Source: Alistipes sp. ZOR0009 (GTDB lineage Bacteria; Bacteroidota; Bacteroidia; Bacteroidales; ZOR0009). From it: a stretch of DNA of 64,000 bases. The notes under the pieces were generated by a model. It was not told where the DNA came from. It ran no database searches and saw only the letters and a list, made by a program, of their open reading frames with translations. This document shows, in pieces, positions 1-9,287 of the stretch. A program made the translations under genes and the position numbers. Position 1 is the first letter of the stretch. Each line of letters begins with the position of its first letter. The DNA lies in NCBI RefSeq assembly GCF_000798815.1, contig NZ_JTLD01000119.1:178572-242571 (forward strand), written 5' to 3'.

Positions 1-1
1 G

Positions 2-1219
2 CTATCTTGTTAGTGGCTGCTTTTCCGTGTTATACAGAAATTCTTTTATCTGAATGTCTGTTTGATTTTCCTTTAGAAGCTCCTCGCGTACCTGCTGGTA
101 GTAGGCAAGGGCGTTGGTTCTATCTCCTTTAAGGTCGTAGCAGAAGCCAATGGTGCGGAGGCTGTAGTAGTTGGGAAACTCTTTGGTTTTGGCGTCAGAT
201 GCAAGATCCTTCTTACAGTATTTGATAGCCTCGTCGTAGTTCCCGTTAAGGAAATGGTACCAACCCCATTCGTAGGGAAGCCTAGAACAGGTGGGGAGAT
301 CTTTACTCCACTTATCCAGCGTAATCTTTACTAGTGGGAGATTGGCGAGGTTGATAATCTTGAAGTTGAAGTCCATGTTCATTCCATGCACAAGGGGAAG
401 AAGGGCGTAGAAGTAGTACTGTTCAATTTTTGTGGAATCTACGTTGGTATAGTATAGCTTGGGTGACTCCTTTTCGAGAAGGTTGGCAAAATCGAACTTG
501 GGGAGTTGCCCTAGCTGGTTTAGCTGAACCACCTCGCAATGCTCCTCGTTGGCAAAGGCATCGTCTACAAAGCTCTTATGCTCGCCCCCGGTAAGTACTA
601 CCACCCGCTTGGCCTTATACTTGGCAATGCTTGCTTTAATGTTGTTGCACATCTTAGCGTTTCGCGTAACGGCATGCAGGTTAAAGGGGCTATCGCCAAA
701 CACGGAAATTGATATCCGGTAGTTTTCGCGGTTAACGTTGTTATACTCCTGCCCATTCCAGAAGTTGATGTCGAGCTCCTTGTTTTGGTAGGGGTTGCCA
801 TACTTGCTGCTAAAGTTCTTCAGCAGCTCGCTGTTTTGTTCGAGCGAGTCGGCCTTTTTGATAAGAAGCTGGTAGGCTTCAAGCTTACCTAGCGAGTCTC
901 GTTCAGCGCGGTCGTCGTTTTTATCGTCCCACCAGTCTATGGGCGCAACGGCTATCTTATTGATGTCGCCGTAGGCAGTTGCCAGCATCATCTCGCGGAG
1001 GTAGGGCTCGGTTCTAAACTCTTGAGGGCGTATTTCCACGCAAATAAGGTCGGGCTTAAAGGCGGCAACGGCAGCCATCATGTCGGCGAACGAATACTTG
1101 GAGGTGCTATGACCATTGTGTATGGTTCCAAGTGTAAGCACCTTAGTTTTGGCGCTTTTGCCACAAAAGGCGGTAAATCCTATCGCCACTAGTAGCGATA
1201 GCAGAAGAATCTTTTTCAT
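2..1219 (-). CDS. Secreted TraB/DUF5694-like protein with C-terminal TPR-like region
   Basis: A 405-aa protein, complete, with its stop at the window edge. It starts with a hydrophobic export signal (about residues 1-18) ending at Cys19; the residues before this Cys are not a good lipobox, so lipoprotein status is uncertain. The next stretch (VLTLGTIHNGHST, then a PDLICVEIRP segment near residue 60) and a later VVVLTGGEHKSF segment resemble the TraB/ChaN/DUF5694 group, in which conserved His and Glu residues are thought to bind metal. The last 90 residues read as TPR-like helices (YEWGWYHFLNGNYDEAIKYC). The activity is unknown. The family call is from pattern memory only; secretion is inferred from the signal. 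Confidence 0.6.
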   Translation of the reverse strand: MKKILLLSLLVAIGFTAFCGKSAKTKVLTLGTIHNGHSTSKYSFADMMAAVAAFKPDLICVEIRPQEFRTEPYLREMMLATAYGDINKIAVAPIDWWDDKNDDRAERDSLGKLEAYQLLIKKADSLEQNSELLKNFSSKYGNPYQNKELDINFWNGQEYNNVNRENYRISISVFGDSPFNLHAVTRNAKMCNNIKASIAKYKAKRVVVLTGGEHKSFVDDAFANEEHCEVVQLNQLGQLPKFDFANLLEKESPKLYYTNVDSTKIEQYYFYALLPLVHGMNMDFNFKIINLANLPLVKITLDKWSKDLPTCSRLPYEWGWYHFLNGNYDEAIKYCKKDLASDAKTKEFPNYYSLRTIGFCYDLKGDRTNALAYYQQVREELLKENQTDIQIKEFLYNTEKQPLTR

Positions 1220-1485
1220 TGTTGATAATATTTACTGGTTATAGTTTAGTATATGCTAGACGATGAAATTGGAAAAATATTACACGCTAGCGAGTTTTTT
1301 TTCTTTTGGTCGTTGCTTTCGTGCTGCTACGCTTTGTTTGGTGTATTGCGGAAATTTAGGTTTTGCTTTTTTAAGGTTTATCGGCTGGGTTAAAAAGAAG
1401 AACCCCCAACCAACATGATAGTCGGCTAGGGGTGCTGCGTTTAGTCAAAATATCGTTTTCGGGGGTAATGCTACCTCCTTCATGC

Positions 1486-1971
1486 TTAGTCGATAAAGGT
1501 TTTGATACGCTCGCTCTTGATGTCGGCAGGATCGTTGCTTTCGTGAAGGTAGATTAGGCCATCCCAAGCACGCTTCGATTTTGCGCCCATCCAGTTGTCA
1601 AAAGCCTTGTGGTAGTCGATCTGCTCCATGTCGCAGCCGTTTTGTATACCTTCAAGAATACCGGTAACGATAAGCTCCTTGGTATCTTGCGATGGGTTTT
1701 GGAATGCTTGCTCAATTCTGTCGAAAAGCTCGTATAGCAGTCCGGTATCGTCGCTGCGGTACTTTTCGATGATATAGTCTACCACGGTGATAATGTCTAC
1801 AAGGTCTTGGCGATTCTCTGCGTAAGAGCCTTCGTACTCCTCTTCAATCGTGTTTTCCCAGTAAGCTTTAAGCTCAGAATTGGCGTTTACAATGAGGTTA
1901 ATAGCCTCATCAACGGTGGTCTTCCCCTCTTCGTTCACTTCCTCTAAAAACTCGCGTTCTTGTTCTTGCAT
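1486..1971 (-). CDS. Hypothetical acidic helical protein
   Basis: A 161-aa soluble protein with no signal peptide or membrane segment. It is rich in Glu and Asp and appears all-helical (runs such as EEVNEEGKTTVDEAIN, then LLYELFDRIEQAF and AFDNWMGAKSKRAWDGL). I do not recognise the family. The size and acidity recall bacterial immunity-type proteins, but no toxin gene lies beside it, so that remains speculation. It stands alone on the minus strand with about 265 bases of gene-free DNA before the next gene. The start is the only Met at the N-terminus of the open frame. Confidence 0.6.
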   Translation of the reverse strand: MQEQEREFLEEVNEEGKTTVDEAINLIVNANSELKAYWENTIEEEYEGSYAENRQDLVDIITVVDYIIEKYRSDDTGLLYELFDRIEQAFQNPSQDTKELIVTGILEGIQNGCDMEQIDYHKAFDNWMGAKSKRAWDGLIYLHESNDPADIKSERIKTFID

Positions 1972-2266
1972 GGTAGTTTTTCGCTTTATATTTTGCTCAA
2001 AAATACTAAAACATTGTAGAAAATTTGGCGACCGAAAGGAGGCTAATTTGCTAAAGTTTCATATAGAAAATGGTTGGGCTTAGCTGCTAACTAGTTACTC
2101 GGGGCAAAAATAGTCCCCTTTCTGCATTATTTTTTGGGCTTGCCGAAAACTCAGTCCAAAGATTCTGGCAATAATTCTGGCTCTTTGCGTTTCTTTTTTG
2201 TTAGGAGTGTGGGGCTTGCTCCATCTCTCGATTTTTAGGGAAGTATTAGCAGTAAAACGACTCGAG

Positions 2267-3724
2267 ATGAAAGCCATTAATAGTTTTCAGGTAAGATTCT
2301 GGGTGCTTTTTTTGTTGGCAATACCAGCTCTGTCTCATGCTCAGTATGCCGATAGGTATGAACGGGTGGTATTTGATACCACTAAAAAGGAGGTTCGCTA
2401 CGCGCCTCTTTCCGATCCTTTTCGTAATGAACCGTTGGAAAATAGCTTTCAGCGAATTACCACCAGCCGGGCATTTCAGATATCCTACATTCCTATCGGG
2501 CTATTTACTTTTTCGGCCTTAGCCTCTAAAAGCGACGACTACGTGCACTCGGCTCGTAACTATAACGTTCCTAACTTTAGCTACCGATACGACGATTATC
2601 TGCAGTATGCACCGGGTGTTTTAACCTACGGATTAAAGGCCTTAGGCGTTGACGGGCGTAGCTCGTGGGGGCGATTGGCTACGTCTACCGCTTTTTCGAG
2701 CGTTGTTATGGGAATTACTGTAAACACCCTAAAAGGAAGCGTGAGTAAAAGGCGCCCCGATGGTTCCGCCAACAACTCCTTCCCTTCGGGGCATACCACC
2801 ATGGCCTTTATGATGGCCACTTGGCTGCATAAGGAGTATGGCGTTACCCGTAGTCCTTTATATAGCATCTTTGGATATGCCACTGCAACATCAATTGCGA
2901 TGGGGAGGGTTATGAACAACAAGCACTGGCTTTCGGATGTGGTTGCGGGTGCCGGATTGGGCATTTTGTCTACGAATCTGGGTTACTATTTTGGAGATTT
3001 GATTTATCGGGATAAAGGAATATCGAGTAGGGCTATTAACCAAGCTTTACCGCCCACCGATTTCAGGCCTAGCTTTTGGAATATCAGCTCGGGCTACTCC
3101 ATCCTGAATAGCCTTATAGAGCTGGATAAGGGAACGAACATAACGCTAAATCCCGGTTTTTGCGTAAGCACCGAAGGCGCATGGTTTTTAAATTCTTACG
3201 TAGGCTTGGGCGCAAAATTTTCTGTAAATACCAGCACGTTGAGTCTCAACCAGTCTTCTTTTTTAGAGAATCAGCCACTTTTTAAGGATCAGGTAGACTA
3301 CATTCAACCTGGTAGCATGTCGGTGGTGCACTTTTTTGTGGGTCCCTATTTCTCTTATCCTATATCCCGTAGGTTTTATTTAAATACTAAGCTTATTGGA
3401 GGGTATGCATCCTCTTCGGCTTCGGAGATTGTTTTTGTAAAGAAGATAGCCGATGCAGCAGGTAATCCCGAAAAGGTGGTTGGCTACAAATCTAAAAAGG
3501 ACAGCCATTGGGGTTTTGAGACAGGTGTTGCAGCGGTGACGATGGTTTCTCGTAGTATGGGACTTCGTTTTTTTGCAGATTATTCGGTAAGCGTTGCTCG
3601 TCCTCGTTACGCTCAAATACTAGATATTAATGCGGGTATTCCATCTTACTCTCCGTTTAAAGATAGCCACGATGCTACTCAGAACTTGGTAGTGGGAATT
3701 GGGATTAACGCTTTCTTTGATTAG
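2267..3724 (+). CDS. PAP2-family phosphatase with C-terminal outer-membrane-like domain
   Basis: The frame is open further upstream, but the Met at 2267 is followed by a clear signal peptide (FWVLFLLAIPALSHAQ), so this start is chosen, giving 485 aa. The three PAP2 signatures are present in order: K..SKRRP near residue 160, PSGHTT near 173, and GRVMNNKHWLSD near 213-224, supplying the catalytic His residues. Such enzymes remove phosphate from lipids such as undecaprenyl- or phosphatidylglycerol-phosphate at the outer face of the inner membrane or in the periplasm. The last 200 residues lack PAP2 features and look beta-rich with alternating aromatic positions, as in small outer-membrane barrels. 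The substrate cannot be told from sequence. The gene ends at a hairpin shared with the convergent gene. Confidence 0.85.
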   Translation: MKAINSFQVRFWVLFLLAIPALSHAQYADRYERVVFDTTKKEVRYAPLSDPFRNEPLENSFQRITTSRAFQISYIPIGLFTFSALASKSDDYVHSARNYNVPNFSYRYDDYLQYAPGVLTYGLKALGVDGRSSWGRLATSTAFSSVVMGITVNTLKGSVSKRRPDGSANNSFPSGHTTMAFMMATWLHKEYGVTRSPLYSIFGYATATSIAMGRVMNNKHWLSDVVAGAGLGILSTNLGYYFGDLIYRDKGISSRAINQALPPTDFRPSFWNISSGYSILNSLIELDKGTNITLNPGFCVSTEGAWFLNSYVGLGAKFSVNTSTLSLNQSSFLENQPLFKDQVDYIQPGSMSVVHFFVGPYFSYPISRRFYLNTKLIGGYASSSASEIVFVKKIADAAGNPEKVVGYKSKKDSHWGFETGVAAVTMVSRSMGLRFFADYSVSVARPRYAQILDINAGIPSYSPFKDSHDATQNLVVGIGINAFFD

Positions 3725-3739
3725 CATACTAAAAGAAAT

Positions 3740-3762
3740 AGAGCGAGCCAGCGGCTCGCTCT
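3740..3762. terminator. Bidirectional hairpin terminator
   Basis: A perfect 10-bp stem (AGAGCGAGCC / GGCTCGCTCT) with a 3-base loop lies between the convergent PAP2 and CarboxypepD_reg genes. The T-run is weak on both sides, so function in both directions is inferred from position. Confidence 0.65.
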
Positions 3763-3770
3763 TGCTTATG

Positions 3771-6146
3771 CTAGAAGTCGAACTCCATTTTAAGCTTATA
3801 TGCCAGCGTTTTATCTATTGGCTTGTCCACGGCATCGCCGTAGGCGGCAAACACGCCCGCGCCAAATCCAAGATAGAAAACGTTGAATACCTTTTGGCGT
3901 AGCACGTTTCCAATAATAATCCCCGACTCAAAGTAGCCTTTCCGCATATCCTTTACATCGAGCATGTCGAAATCTTTGAGGCTAGCGAGCTCAGACCAAC
4001 CTGCTGCCTGAAAGAGGGAGACGGTTGGCTTGAATTTCTTGGAGTTGTAAAGGAGCGAGCTTAGATCGTAGTAAAGGAATAGGTTGGCGTATCTATCGGA
4101 GGCATACTCGAAAGGTTTGGCGCAGTTAAATGAGTTGGAAACAAGAAACGGGAAGTAGCCCGTGTTGGTTCCGTTAGCCCCAAAGAGAAGGGAGTAGGGG
4201 GTATCTCCTTTAAGGGCACCTCCCAGCGCAGTGATTCGAAGGATACCTGCTTTCCTTATTTTAAATGCCTTGAACACTCCACCTTCGACGCTTAGGTAGC
4301 TGTAATCGCCAGCAAGCGTCTTTATCCCCTTTCTGATGTTAAGCCCCACAACGGGATAGTCTTGGGTGTCGAAGAAGGAGAGGTTAAAAAAGCGGGTTTC
4401 CTTTTCTTTTAATCCCAACCGGAGGTTTAGGCTGATCTCTGCGTTGTTACTCCAATGCTCTTGCTGCTGCACGCCTTTATAGAGGTAGCTGTACATTGGC
4501 GCAAAGTGTTGGTATGTAGCGGCCACCTTGTAGTCGATGTCCCAAGTGCGCGAGCTTACACCTATTTTGTGCTCCTCTACCTTATCGGCCCTATTAAGCA
4601 AAAAGCGATTTATAAAGCTGCTTCTTCGGTCGTCTACAAGGAAGATGGAGGTGGGCATCTCTAGGTCTTTTTTGTAGGCGTAGGTAAAGGAGGTTATGTG
4701 ATCTTTGTGCGGATAGAGGGCTAGGTAGCCTCCGTACTTCCACTCCGCATCTTTTGTTCCATAGGCAAAGTAACCCCCTACTTTGAAGTAGTTGCTAATG
4801 GTTCTGTTGGTTTCGAGTCCTAAGCCCAACCGATGTTTTTCGTACTCGTTGGTGCTGTATAGCGATTTGATTGGCATGCATAGCGGACCAATAGGTAGCA
4901 GCCCCTGTCCAAAATATTCTATCCACGATTGTATGTTATCTAGGTTGCGCTTCTGGGCAATAACCTTATCCATGCGGAGGTAGGTAGAGGAGTCTTTGCG
5001 AGTAAGCGGGGTAGGCCTGTGCTCTTCGATGGTTTTGTAGGCTTTATCGGCGCTATCGGCAAGGGTGATGGTACTTTTCGTAACTTTTGATGGTGTGCGG
5101 GCTATGCTTACATCGTATACGCTTCCTATTCCCTCGTAGTAGGTATCCCCGTAGTTGGGCGGATAGTTTTTCAGCTCGTAGCGGTAGCGGTATTCGTCGG
5201 GGAACCATTTTCCTTTTTTGATGCTGTAGTGCTGCTCTATTTTTACATTTACTCCTGAGTTTATAGCGCGCTCTGCAACTACGTTCTGTATAGCCCATCC
5301 TTGGGTGCTAATGTGGATAAAACCTTTGAAACCTTCGAAGTTGGTGTTTCGTCGCGGGGTAAATTCAATGACGAAGGTGCTATCTTTTCCGGTAATGATG
5401 GTGTCTTTGATTTGGAAGAAGTAGTTCTTAGTACTATTAGCACTTATCGGGTTAAGCAGCTGCTTGTTGAATAGAGGGATGTAGGTGTTGTAAAAATGGA
5501 AGGGTTGGAAGATGGAGTTGGTGAGGGCAAAAAGAGGGTGCTTAAAGCCACTTACCCTGTTTGCAATAACCGTTTCCTTCGACTTGTCTTTGTAGCTGTA
5601 GCTTTTATCTACCACCGATTCGGTAATCATGAGGTTGGTTGTATCCATCAAAGATTTTAGGCGGACAGCATTTTTATTCTTTAGAAAGGGATCAATCCCA
5701 ATGGTTGTCTTATTGTATATTCTGCAGGTGTAAGATGGATTTTCGTCTGGATTATTAAGCGGTATGTTGGCTATGGCGTTGCGAATAATTCGGTGAGCGG
5801 GATTTTCGGTTGGGTAAACGGTTACTTCGTTTATGGAGAAGGTTGATGGTGTTAGGAGTATCTCGTTGTTGGCAGCGTCGCGTCTAAGTGTCGAAATCGG
5901 GACAACTTTGGTCTCATACCCCATGTAGCTTACTATTAGCTGTTGGTCTTTTTCGGAAACGGAGAGGACGAACTGTCCGTTAAGCCGAGTTGTTGTACCT
6001 TTCGTATTTTGCTTATCAATAACGATGGTAGCAAAGGGGAGTGGCTTGCTGTTGCTACCATCTTTAACAACGCCTTCTAATCTGTTTTGAGAAAAGGAGA
6101 GAAGAGAAATACATAGTAGAACGGAGAGGGTTATGAGAAATTTCAT
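3771..6146 (-). CDS. CarboxypepD_reg / DUF5686-like outer-membrane protein
   Basis: The open frame extends upstream, but the Met at 6146 begins a good signal peptide (MKFLITLSVLLCISLLSFSQ), giving 791 aa. Residues about 21-105 form a carboxypeptidase-regulatory-like beta-sandwich (LEGVVKDGSNSKPLPFATIVI), the same fold found at the N-terminus of SusC/TonB-dependent receptors, but no plug or TonB box follows. The remaining 680 residues match the DUF5686 pattern (NPAHRIIRNAI near 120) and end in beta-strand-rich sequence with terminal aromatic residues (KLKMEFDF), typical of an outer-membrane barrel. The role is unknown; members occur throughout Bacteroidota. Confidence 0.8.
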   Translation of the reverse strand: MKFLITLSVLLCISLLSFSQNRLEGVVKDGSNSKPLPFATIVIDKQNTKGTTTRLNGQFVLSVSEKDQQLIVSYMGYETKVVPISTLRRDAANNEILLTPSTFSINEVTVYPTENPAHRIIRNAIANIPLNNPDENPSYTCRIYNKTTIGIDPFLKNKNAVRLKSLMDTTNLMITESVVDKSYSYKDKSKETVIANRVSGFKHPLFALTNSIFQPFHFYNTYIPLFNKQLLNPISANSTKNYFFQIKDTIITGKDSTFVIEFTPRRNTNFEGFKGFIHISTQGWAIQNVVAERAINSGVNVKIEQHYSIKKGKWFPDEYRYRYELKNYPPNYGDTYYEGIGSVYDVSIARTPSKVTKSTITLADSADKAYKTIEEHRPTPLTRKDSSTYLRMDKVIAQKRNLDNIQSWIEYFGQGLLPIGPLCMPIKSLYSTNEYEKHRLGLGLETNRTISNYFKVGGYFAYGTKDAEWKYGGYLALYPHKDHITSFTYAYKKDLEMPTSIFLVDDRRSSFINRFLLNRADKVEEHKIGVSSRTWDIDYKVAATYQHFAPMYSYLYKGVQQQEHWSNNAEISLNLRLGLKEKETRFFNLSFFDTQDYPVVGLNIRKGIKTLAGDYSYLSVEGGVFKAFKIRKAGILRITALGGALKGDTPYSLLFGANGTNTGYFPFLVSNSFNCAKPFEYASDRYANLFLYYDLSSLLYNSKKFKPTVSLFQAAGWSELASLKDFDMLDVKDMRKGYFESGIIIGNVLRQKVFNVFYLGFGAGVFAAYGDAVDKPIDKTLAYKLKMEFDF

Positions 6147-6295
6147 TTGTATATTTTTACTATTATGAGCTGTAAAAATATACATTTTACAAACATGTGA
6201 AATATGGATGCTGTTTTTTATAGCCAATAGTTGTTACTGGCGGTTTTACCGCTTAAAAGCAGTTTCTACTTGTTTTATAAATTGTTGCTCGGAGG

Positions 6296-6694
6296 CTAAA
6301 GGTTAGTAGATGATATTGATACCAGCATCCACTTTCCCTTAATTCTTTTGAAGGTGCAAATGTTTTGGAAGCCGCTGTTGGGGATAAAAACTGTCTGGGT
6401 TACGGTTTCCTTTCCAACCGTTAGCTTCTTTTGGTACCTCTCCCCGTTAATAATGGTGTCTTTGGGGATGGTGTAGATTACGTTCCACCTTTCGGCGGGG
6501 ATCTGAATGCTGCTAATGCCGCTTGGTGTCTCATCCTTTTGTGCAAGAGGAAACTTCACCCGGCTTCGTTGGAAGTTGCTGTCACTATAAAAACGCTTAT
6601 AAAAGAGATTAAAATCTTCCTTATAATCCTTTTTCAGGGGCGTACAGCCAATTCCAACTACCAAAATAAGGAGTAGAGCCTTAACCTTTCCCAT
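6296..6694 (-). CDS. Small lipoprotein, DUF4348-like
   Basis: The chosen start gives MGKVKALLLILVVGIGC, a compact lipoprotein signal with the acylated Cys at residue 17; two upstream Met codons (6712 and 6748) only lengthen the n-region. The mature part contains FNLFYKRFYSDSNFQRSRV and a KFPL segment, the pattern I associate with DUF4348 lipoproteins of Bacteroidales. About 132 aa. No catalytic residues are evident and the function is unknown. It probably sits on a membrane face toward the periplasm. Confidence 0.65.
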   Translation of the reverse strand: MGKVKALLLILVVGIGCTPLKKDYKEDFNLFYKRFYSDSNFQRSRVKFPLAQKDETPSGISSIQIPAERWNVIYTIPKDTIINGERYQKKLTVGKETVTQTVFIPNSGFQNICTFKRIKGKWMLVSISSTNL

Positions 6695-6781
6695 GATGTT
6701 GACTTTTATCATAACTTCATCCTTCAATTTACGAATAAGATGCGACAAATGCCAACCGAGAAAGGTTATATCTCCATGCGA

Positions 6782-7429
6782 TTATTTTACTAAGAACTGG
6801 AGCATGTCCGTAACAATGGGGCGTAAACCGCTAAAGAAAAACTCTACGGCAATTACCATCACAATTAATCCCATAAGTCGCATCATCACGTTGTTGCCCG
6901 TTTCTCCTAGCACCTTTACGATTTTTGAAGAGCTGTATAGAATGATGTAGGTGAGGAGCATTACCACAGTTAGCGTAAGTATAAGTACCAGCTTGTGGCT
7001 AATGCTATGGGCATCTTCCATAAGAACGATGGCATTTGTTATGGCGCCTGGTCCGCAAATCATGGGTATGGCAAGCGGTGTAATTGCTATGTTGTTGACA
7101 TACGATTTCACCTCCGAGTCTTTTATTTTGGTGCTGGTAAGGCGGGCGTTTAGCATGTCTAGTCCCATCATGAAGAATATAACGCCGCCCACAATCCGGA
7201 AGCTGTTGACAGAAATACCGAAGAACTTAAAAAGTAGCTGTCCGGAGAAGGCGAAAGCAAGAATGGTGATCATTGCCGCTACGGTTGCCTTTTTTGCCGT
7301 ACGCGTTCTATCTACATCGCTAAGGGTCGATGTCATGGTCATGAAGATGGTCATTATCCCTAGCGGATTTATCAGTGTAAAAAAGGAGGTGAAGCACAGA
7401 AGCCCAAATCCAAGAAGTTCGCCAATCAT
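6782..7429 (-). CDS. MarC-family integral membrane protein
   Basis: A 215-aa protein with about six hydrophobic segments, the usual MarC length. The N-terminal FFTLINPLGIMTIFMTMT and the mid-protein TPLAIPMICGPGAITNAIVLM are the two internally repeated NPxG/GPGAI segments that define the MarC/YhgN family. The family was once linked to multiple antibiotic resistance in E. coli, a link later withdrawn; its substrate is unknown. Single gene, divergent from the TetR regulator. Confidence 0.9.
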   Translation of the reverse strand: MIGELLGFGLLCFTSFFTLINPLGIMTIFMTMTSTLSDVDRTRTAKKATVAAMITILAFAFSGQLLFKFFGISVNSFRIVGGVIFFMMGLDMLNARLTSTKIKDSEVKSYVNNIAITPLAIPMICGPGAITNAIVLMEDAHSISHKLVLILTLTVVMLLTYIILYSSSKIVKVLGETGNNVMMRLMGLIVMVIAVEFFFSGLRPIVTDMLQFLVK

Positions 7430-7552
7430 TTAATTCGAATTAGTAGTGTTTATTATGCAAAATAGTGACAATATTTTGGGCTTGGTGAAAGAAATGCATT
7501 CTCTTTAAATAAGATTAAGCTCTATTTAAATGAATAATAGGTGATGTCGTTG

Positions 7553-7560
7553 TAATTTTG
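7553..7560 (+). promoter_or_regulatory. Bacteroidetes-type -7 box ahead of tetR
   Basis: TAATTTTG matches the TAnnTTTG consensus 39 bases before the ATG. No good TTTG -33 element is seen at the right distance, which could fit a regulated promoter. Confidence 0.45.
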
Positions 7561-7599
7561 ACCCGTTAAATGAAATGGTCAAATAGTTAGTAGCGTAAT

Positions 7600-8217
7600 A
7601 TGGTTCTTGTAACGCATCAAGGCGATAACTCAGATAGGTTGAATGCCATACTAGAAGCGGCGCAGCGGCGCTTTGGCATGTACGGATACGATAAGGTTAC
7701 GGTTAGTGAAATTGCGGCCGACTTAAGTCTTTCAAAAGCTTCGATATACTACTATTTTCAGGATAAGCCGCAGCTTTTTGCCGCTGTGGTAGAGAAGGAG
7801 CATTTCCAGTTTGTGGAGTTGGTAAATGAGCAAATCGATCTTTTGGAGGATCCCCGAGATATGCTGTCGGTCTATTTGGATGTAAACGTGGAGCACTTTA
7901 GAAAGATGCTAAACCTTACTCGGCTAAAGCATTCCGACTATACCAACAAGCAGATGTATATCGATATTGTATCCCGATTCCGGCAACGGGAGGCAGAGAT
8001 TATTCGTCGAATCCTTCAGAAGGGAGTTGATTCTGGCTTTTTCCGGATAGATGATCCAGAAAAGGTTGCTCATCTATTTTTGGATCTGCTAAAAGGGTTG
8101 CGGAAAATAAGCATCGGGTATAGGGATATCATTTATTTGGATGATGAAGAATTTCAGGGACTTGTTGTGAAACTGAAGCTTTTTGTCTCCATTTTTATAA
8201 AAGGAATAAGTGTGTAA
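7600..8217 (+). CDS. TetR/AcrR-family transcriptional regulator
   Basis: A 205-aa protein. Residues 11-57 form the TetR helix-turn-helix domain (ILEAAQRRFGMYGYDKVTVSEIA, then LSKASIYYYF), with the conserved YYYF end of the recognition helix. The helical C-terminal half would bind a ligand and dimerise. It lies 63 bases upstream of a three-gene efflux pump in the same direction, so it is most likely the local repressor of that pump and of itself. The inducer cannot be predicted. Confidence 0.9.
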   Translation: MVLVTHQGDNSDRLNAILEAAQRRFGMYGYDKVTVSEIAADLSLSKASIYYYFQDKPQLFAAVVEKEHFQFVELVNEQIDLLEDPRDMLSVYLDVNVEHFRKMLNLTRLKHSDYTNKQMYIDIVSRFRQREAEIIRRILQKGVDSGFFRIDDPEKVAHLFLDLLKGLRKISIGYRDIIYLDDEEFQGLVVKLKLFVSIFIKGISV

Positions 8218-8280
8218 CACCACATATTAAAAGAGAGTTGCAATTTTATAAAGTAGCTAGTTAATTAATAAAAGAGGTAG

Positions 8281-9285
8281 ATGGAAAAGGAAAGTAAGAA
8301 AAGCAAGAAAGTTTATATTCCTCTAATTGTCATTATTGCTGCAGTAATTGGGGCAGCGGTATATTACTATGTAGAATATTCAAAGTACATCTCTACTGAT
8401 GACGCTAAGGTTGATTCTGATAATGTCTCGGTAAGTTCGAAAATTTTAGGTCGAATATCGACTTTATATGTTGATGAGCAAGATTCCGTTCATAAAGGGC
8501 AGCTAATCGCAGAACTTGATAGTGCAGATCTGGTATCACAAAAAATGCAGGCACAAGCGTTGGTTGGGCAGGCAGATGCTAATCAGGTGCAATCCGTTGC
8601 TAAGCTTAGGTATGACGAAGAAAATCTAAAAGTTTTAGAGGTTAACCTAGGGAAGGCTAAGGAAGATTATGGTAGGGCAAAGGAGCAAATCGCTGCAGAT
8701 GTAATCACAAAGGAGCAGTTTGATCATGTCAAGAAGGCTTTCGAAACAGCATCGGCTCAGCTTAATGCTGCTAAAACACAGCTTGAAGTTTCCAAGGCTC
8801 AAATAGGAAGTGCAGGGGCAGCCGTTGCTAACGCTCATGCTCAGGTCGGAGTTCTTTCTGCTCAGCTGCGAAATACAAAGCTTTATGCGCCGATGGATGG
8901 CGTAATTGCAAAGCGCTGGTTACTTGCAGGTGATGTGGCGCAGCCAAGCCAGTCGATATTTACCGTAACCAATACCAATAAGTTGTGGGTTACGATGTTT
9001 ATTGAGGAGACAAAACTTGCAGATGTGTATATTGGGCAACCTGCTATTTACAGCATTGATGCTTTTGAAGGTGTTCGGTTTACAGGTAAGGTGTATGCTA
9101 TTAGCTCAAATACGGCGTCTCAGTTTTCTTTGATTCCTGCAAATAATGCTTCGGGAAACTTTACCAAGGTAACACAGCGTGTTGCTGTGAAGATATCTAT
9201 AGATGGAACGGCAGATGGCTCTCCATTAACTAATTACCGTGTATTATCTGGGATGTCTGCTGTTGTTAAGCTAATTAAAAGGTAG
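8281..9285 (+). CDS. HlyD/EmrA-family membrane fusion protein
   Basis: A 334-aa periplasmic adaptor. One N-terminal membrane anchor (residues about 11-29, VYIPLIVIIAAVIGAAVYYY) is followed by a biotinyl-lipoyl half (VSSKILGRISTLYVDEQDSVHKG), an alpha-helical coiled-coil hairpin rich in Ala, Gln and Lys (about 85-195), the second lipoyl half (LYAPMDGVIAKRWLLAGDVA) and a beta-barrel domain. It links the inner-membrane MFS pump encoded 3 bases downstream to the TolC-like channel encoded after that. Length and order match EmrA/VceA proteins. Confidence 0.92.
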   Translation: MEKESKKSKKVYIPLIVIIAAVIGAAVYYYVEYSKYISTDDAKVDSDNVSVSSKILGRISTLYVDEQDSVHKGQLIAELDSADLVSQKMQAQALVGQADANQVQSVAKLRYDEENLKVLEVNLGKAKEDYGRAKEQIAADVITKEQFDHVKKAFETASAQLNAAKTQLEVSKAQIGSAGAAVANAHAQVGVLSAQLRNTKLYAPMDGVIAKRWLLAGDVAQPSQSIFTVTNTNKLWVTMFIEETKLADVYIGQPAIYSIDAFEGVRFTGKVYAISSNTASQFSLIPANNASGNFTKVTQRVAVKISIDGTADGSPLTNYRVLSGMSAVVKLIKR

Positions 9286-9287
9286 AT

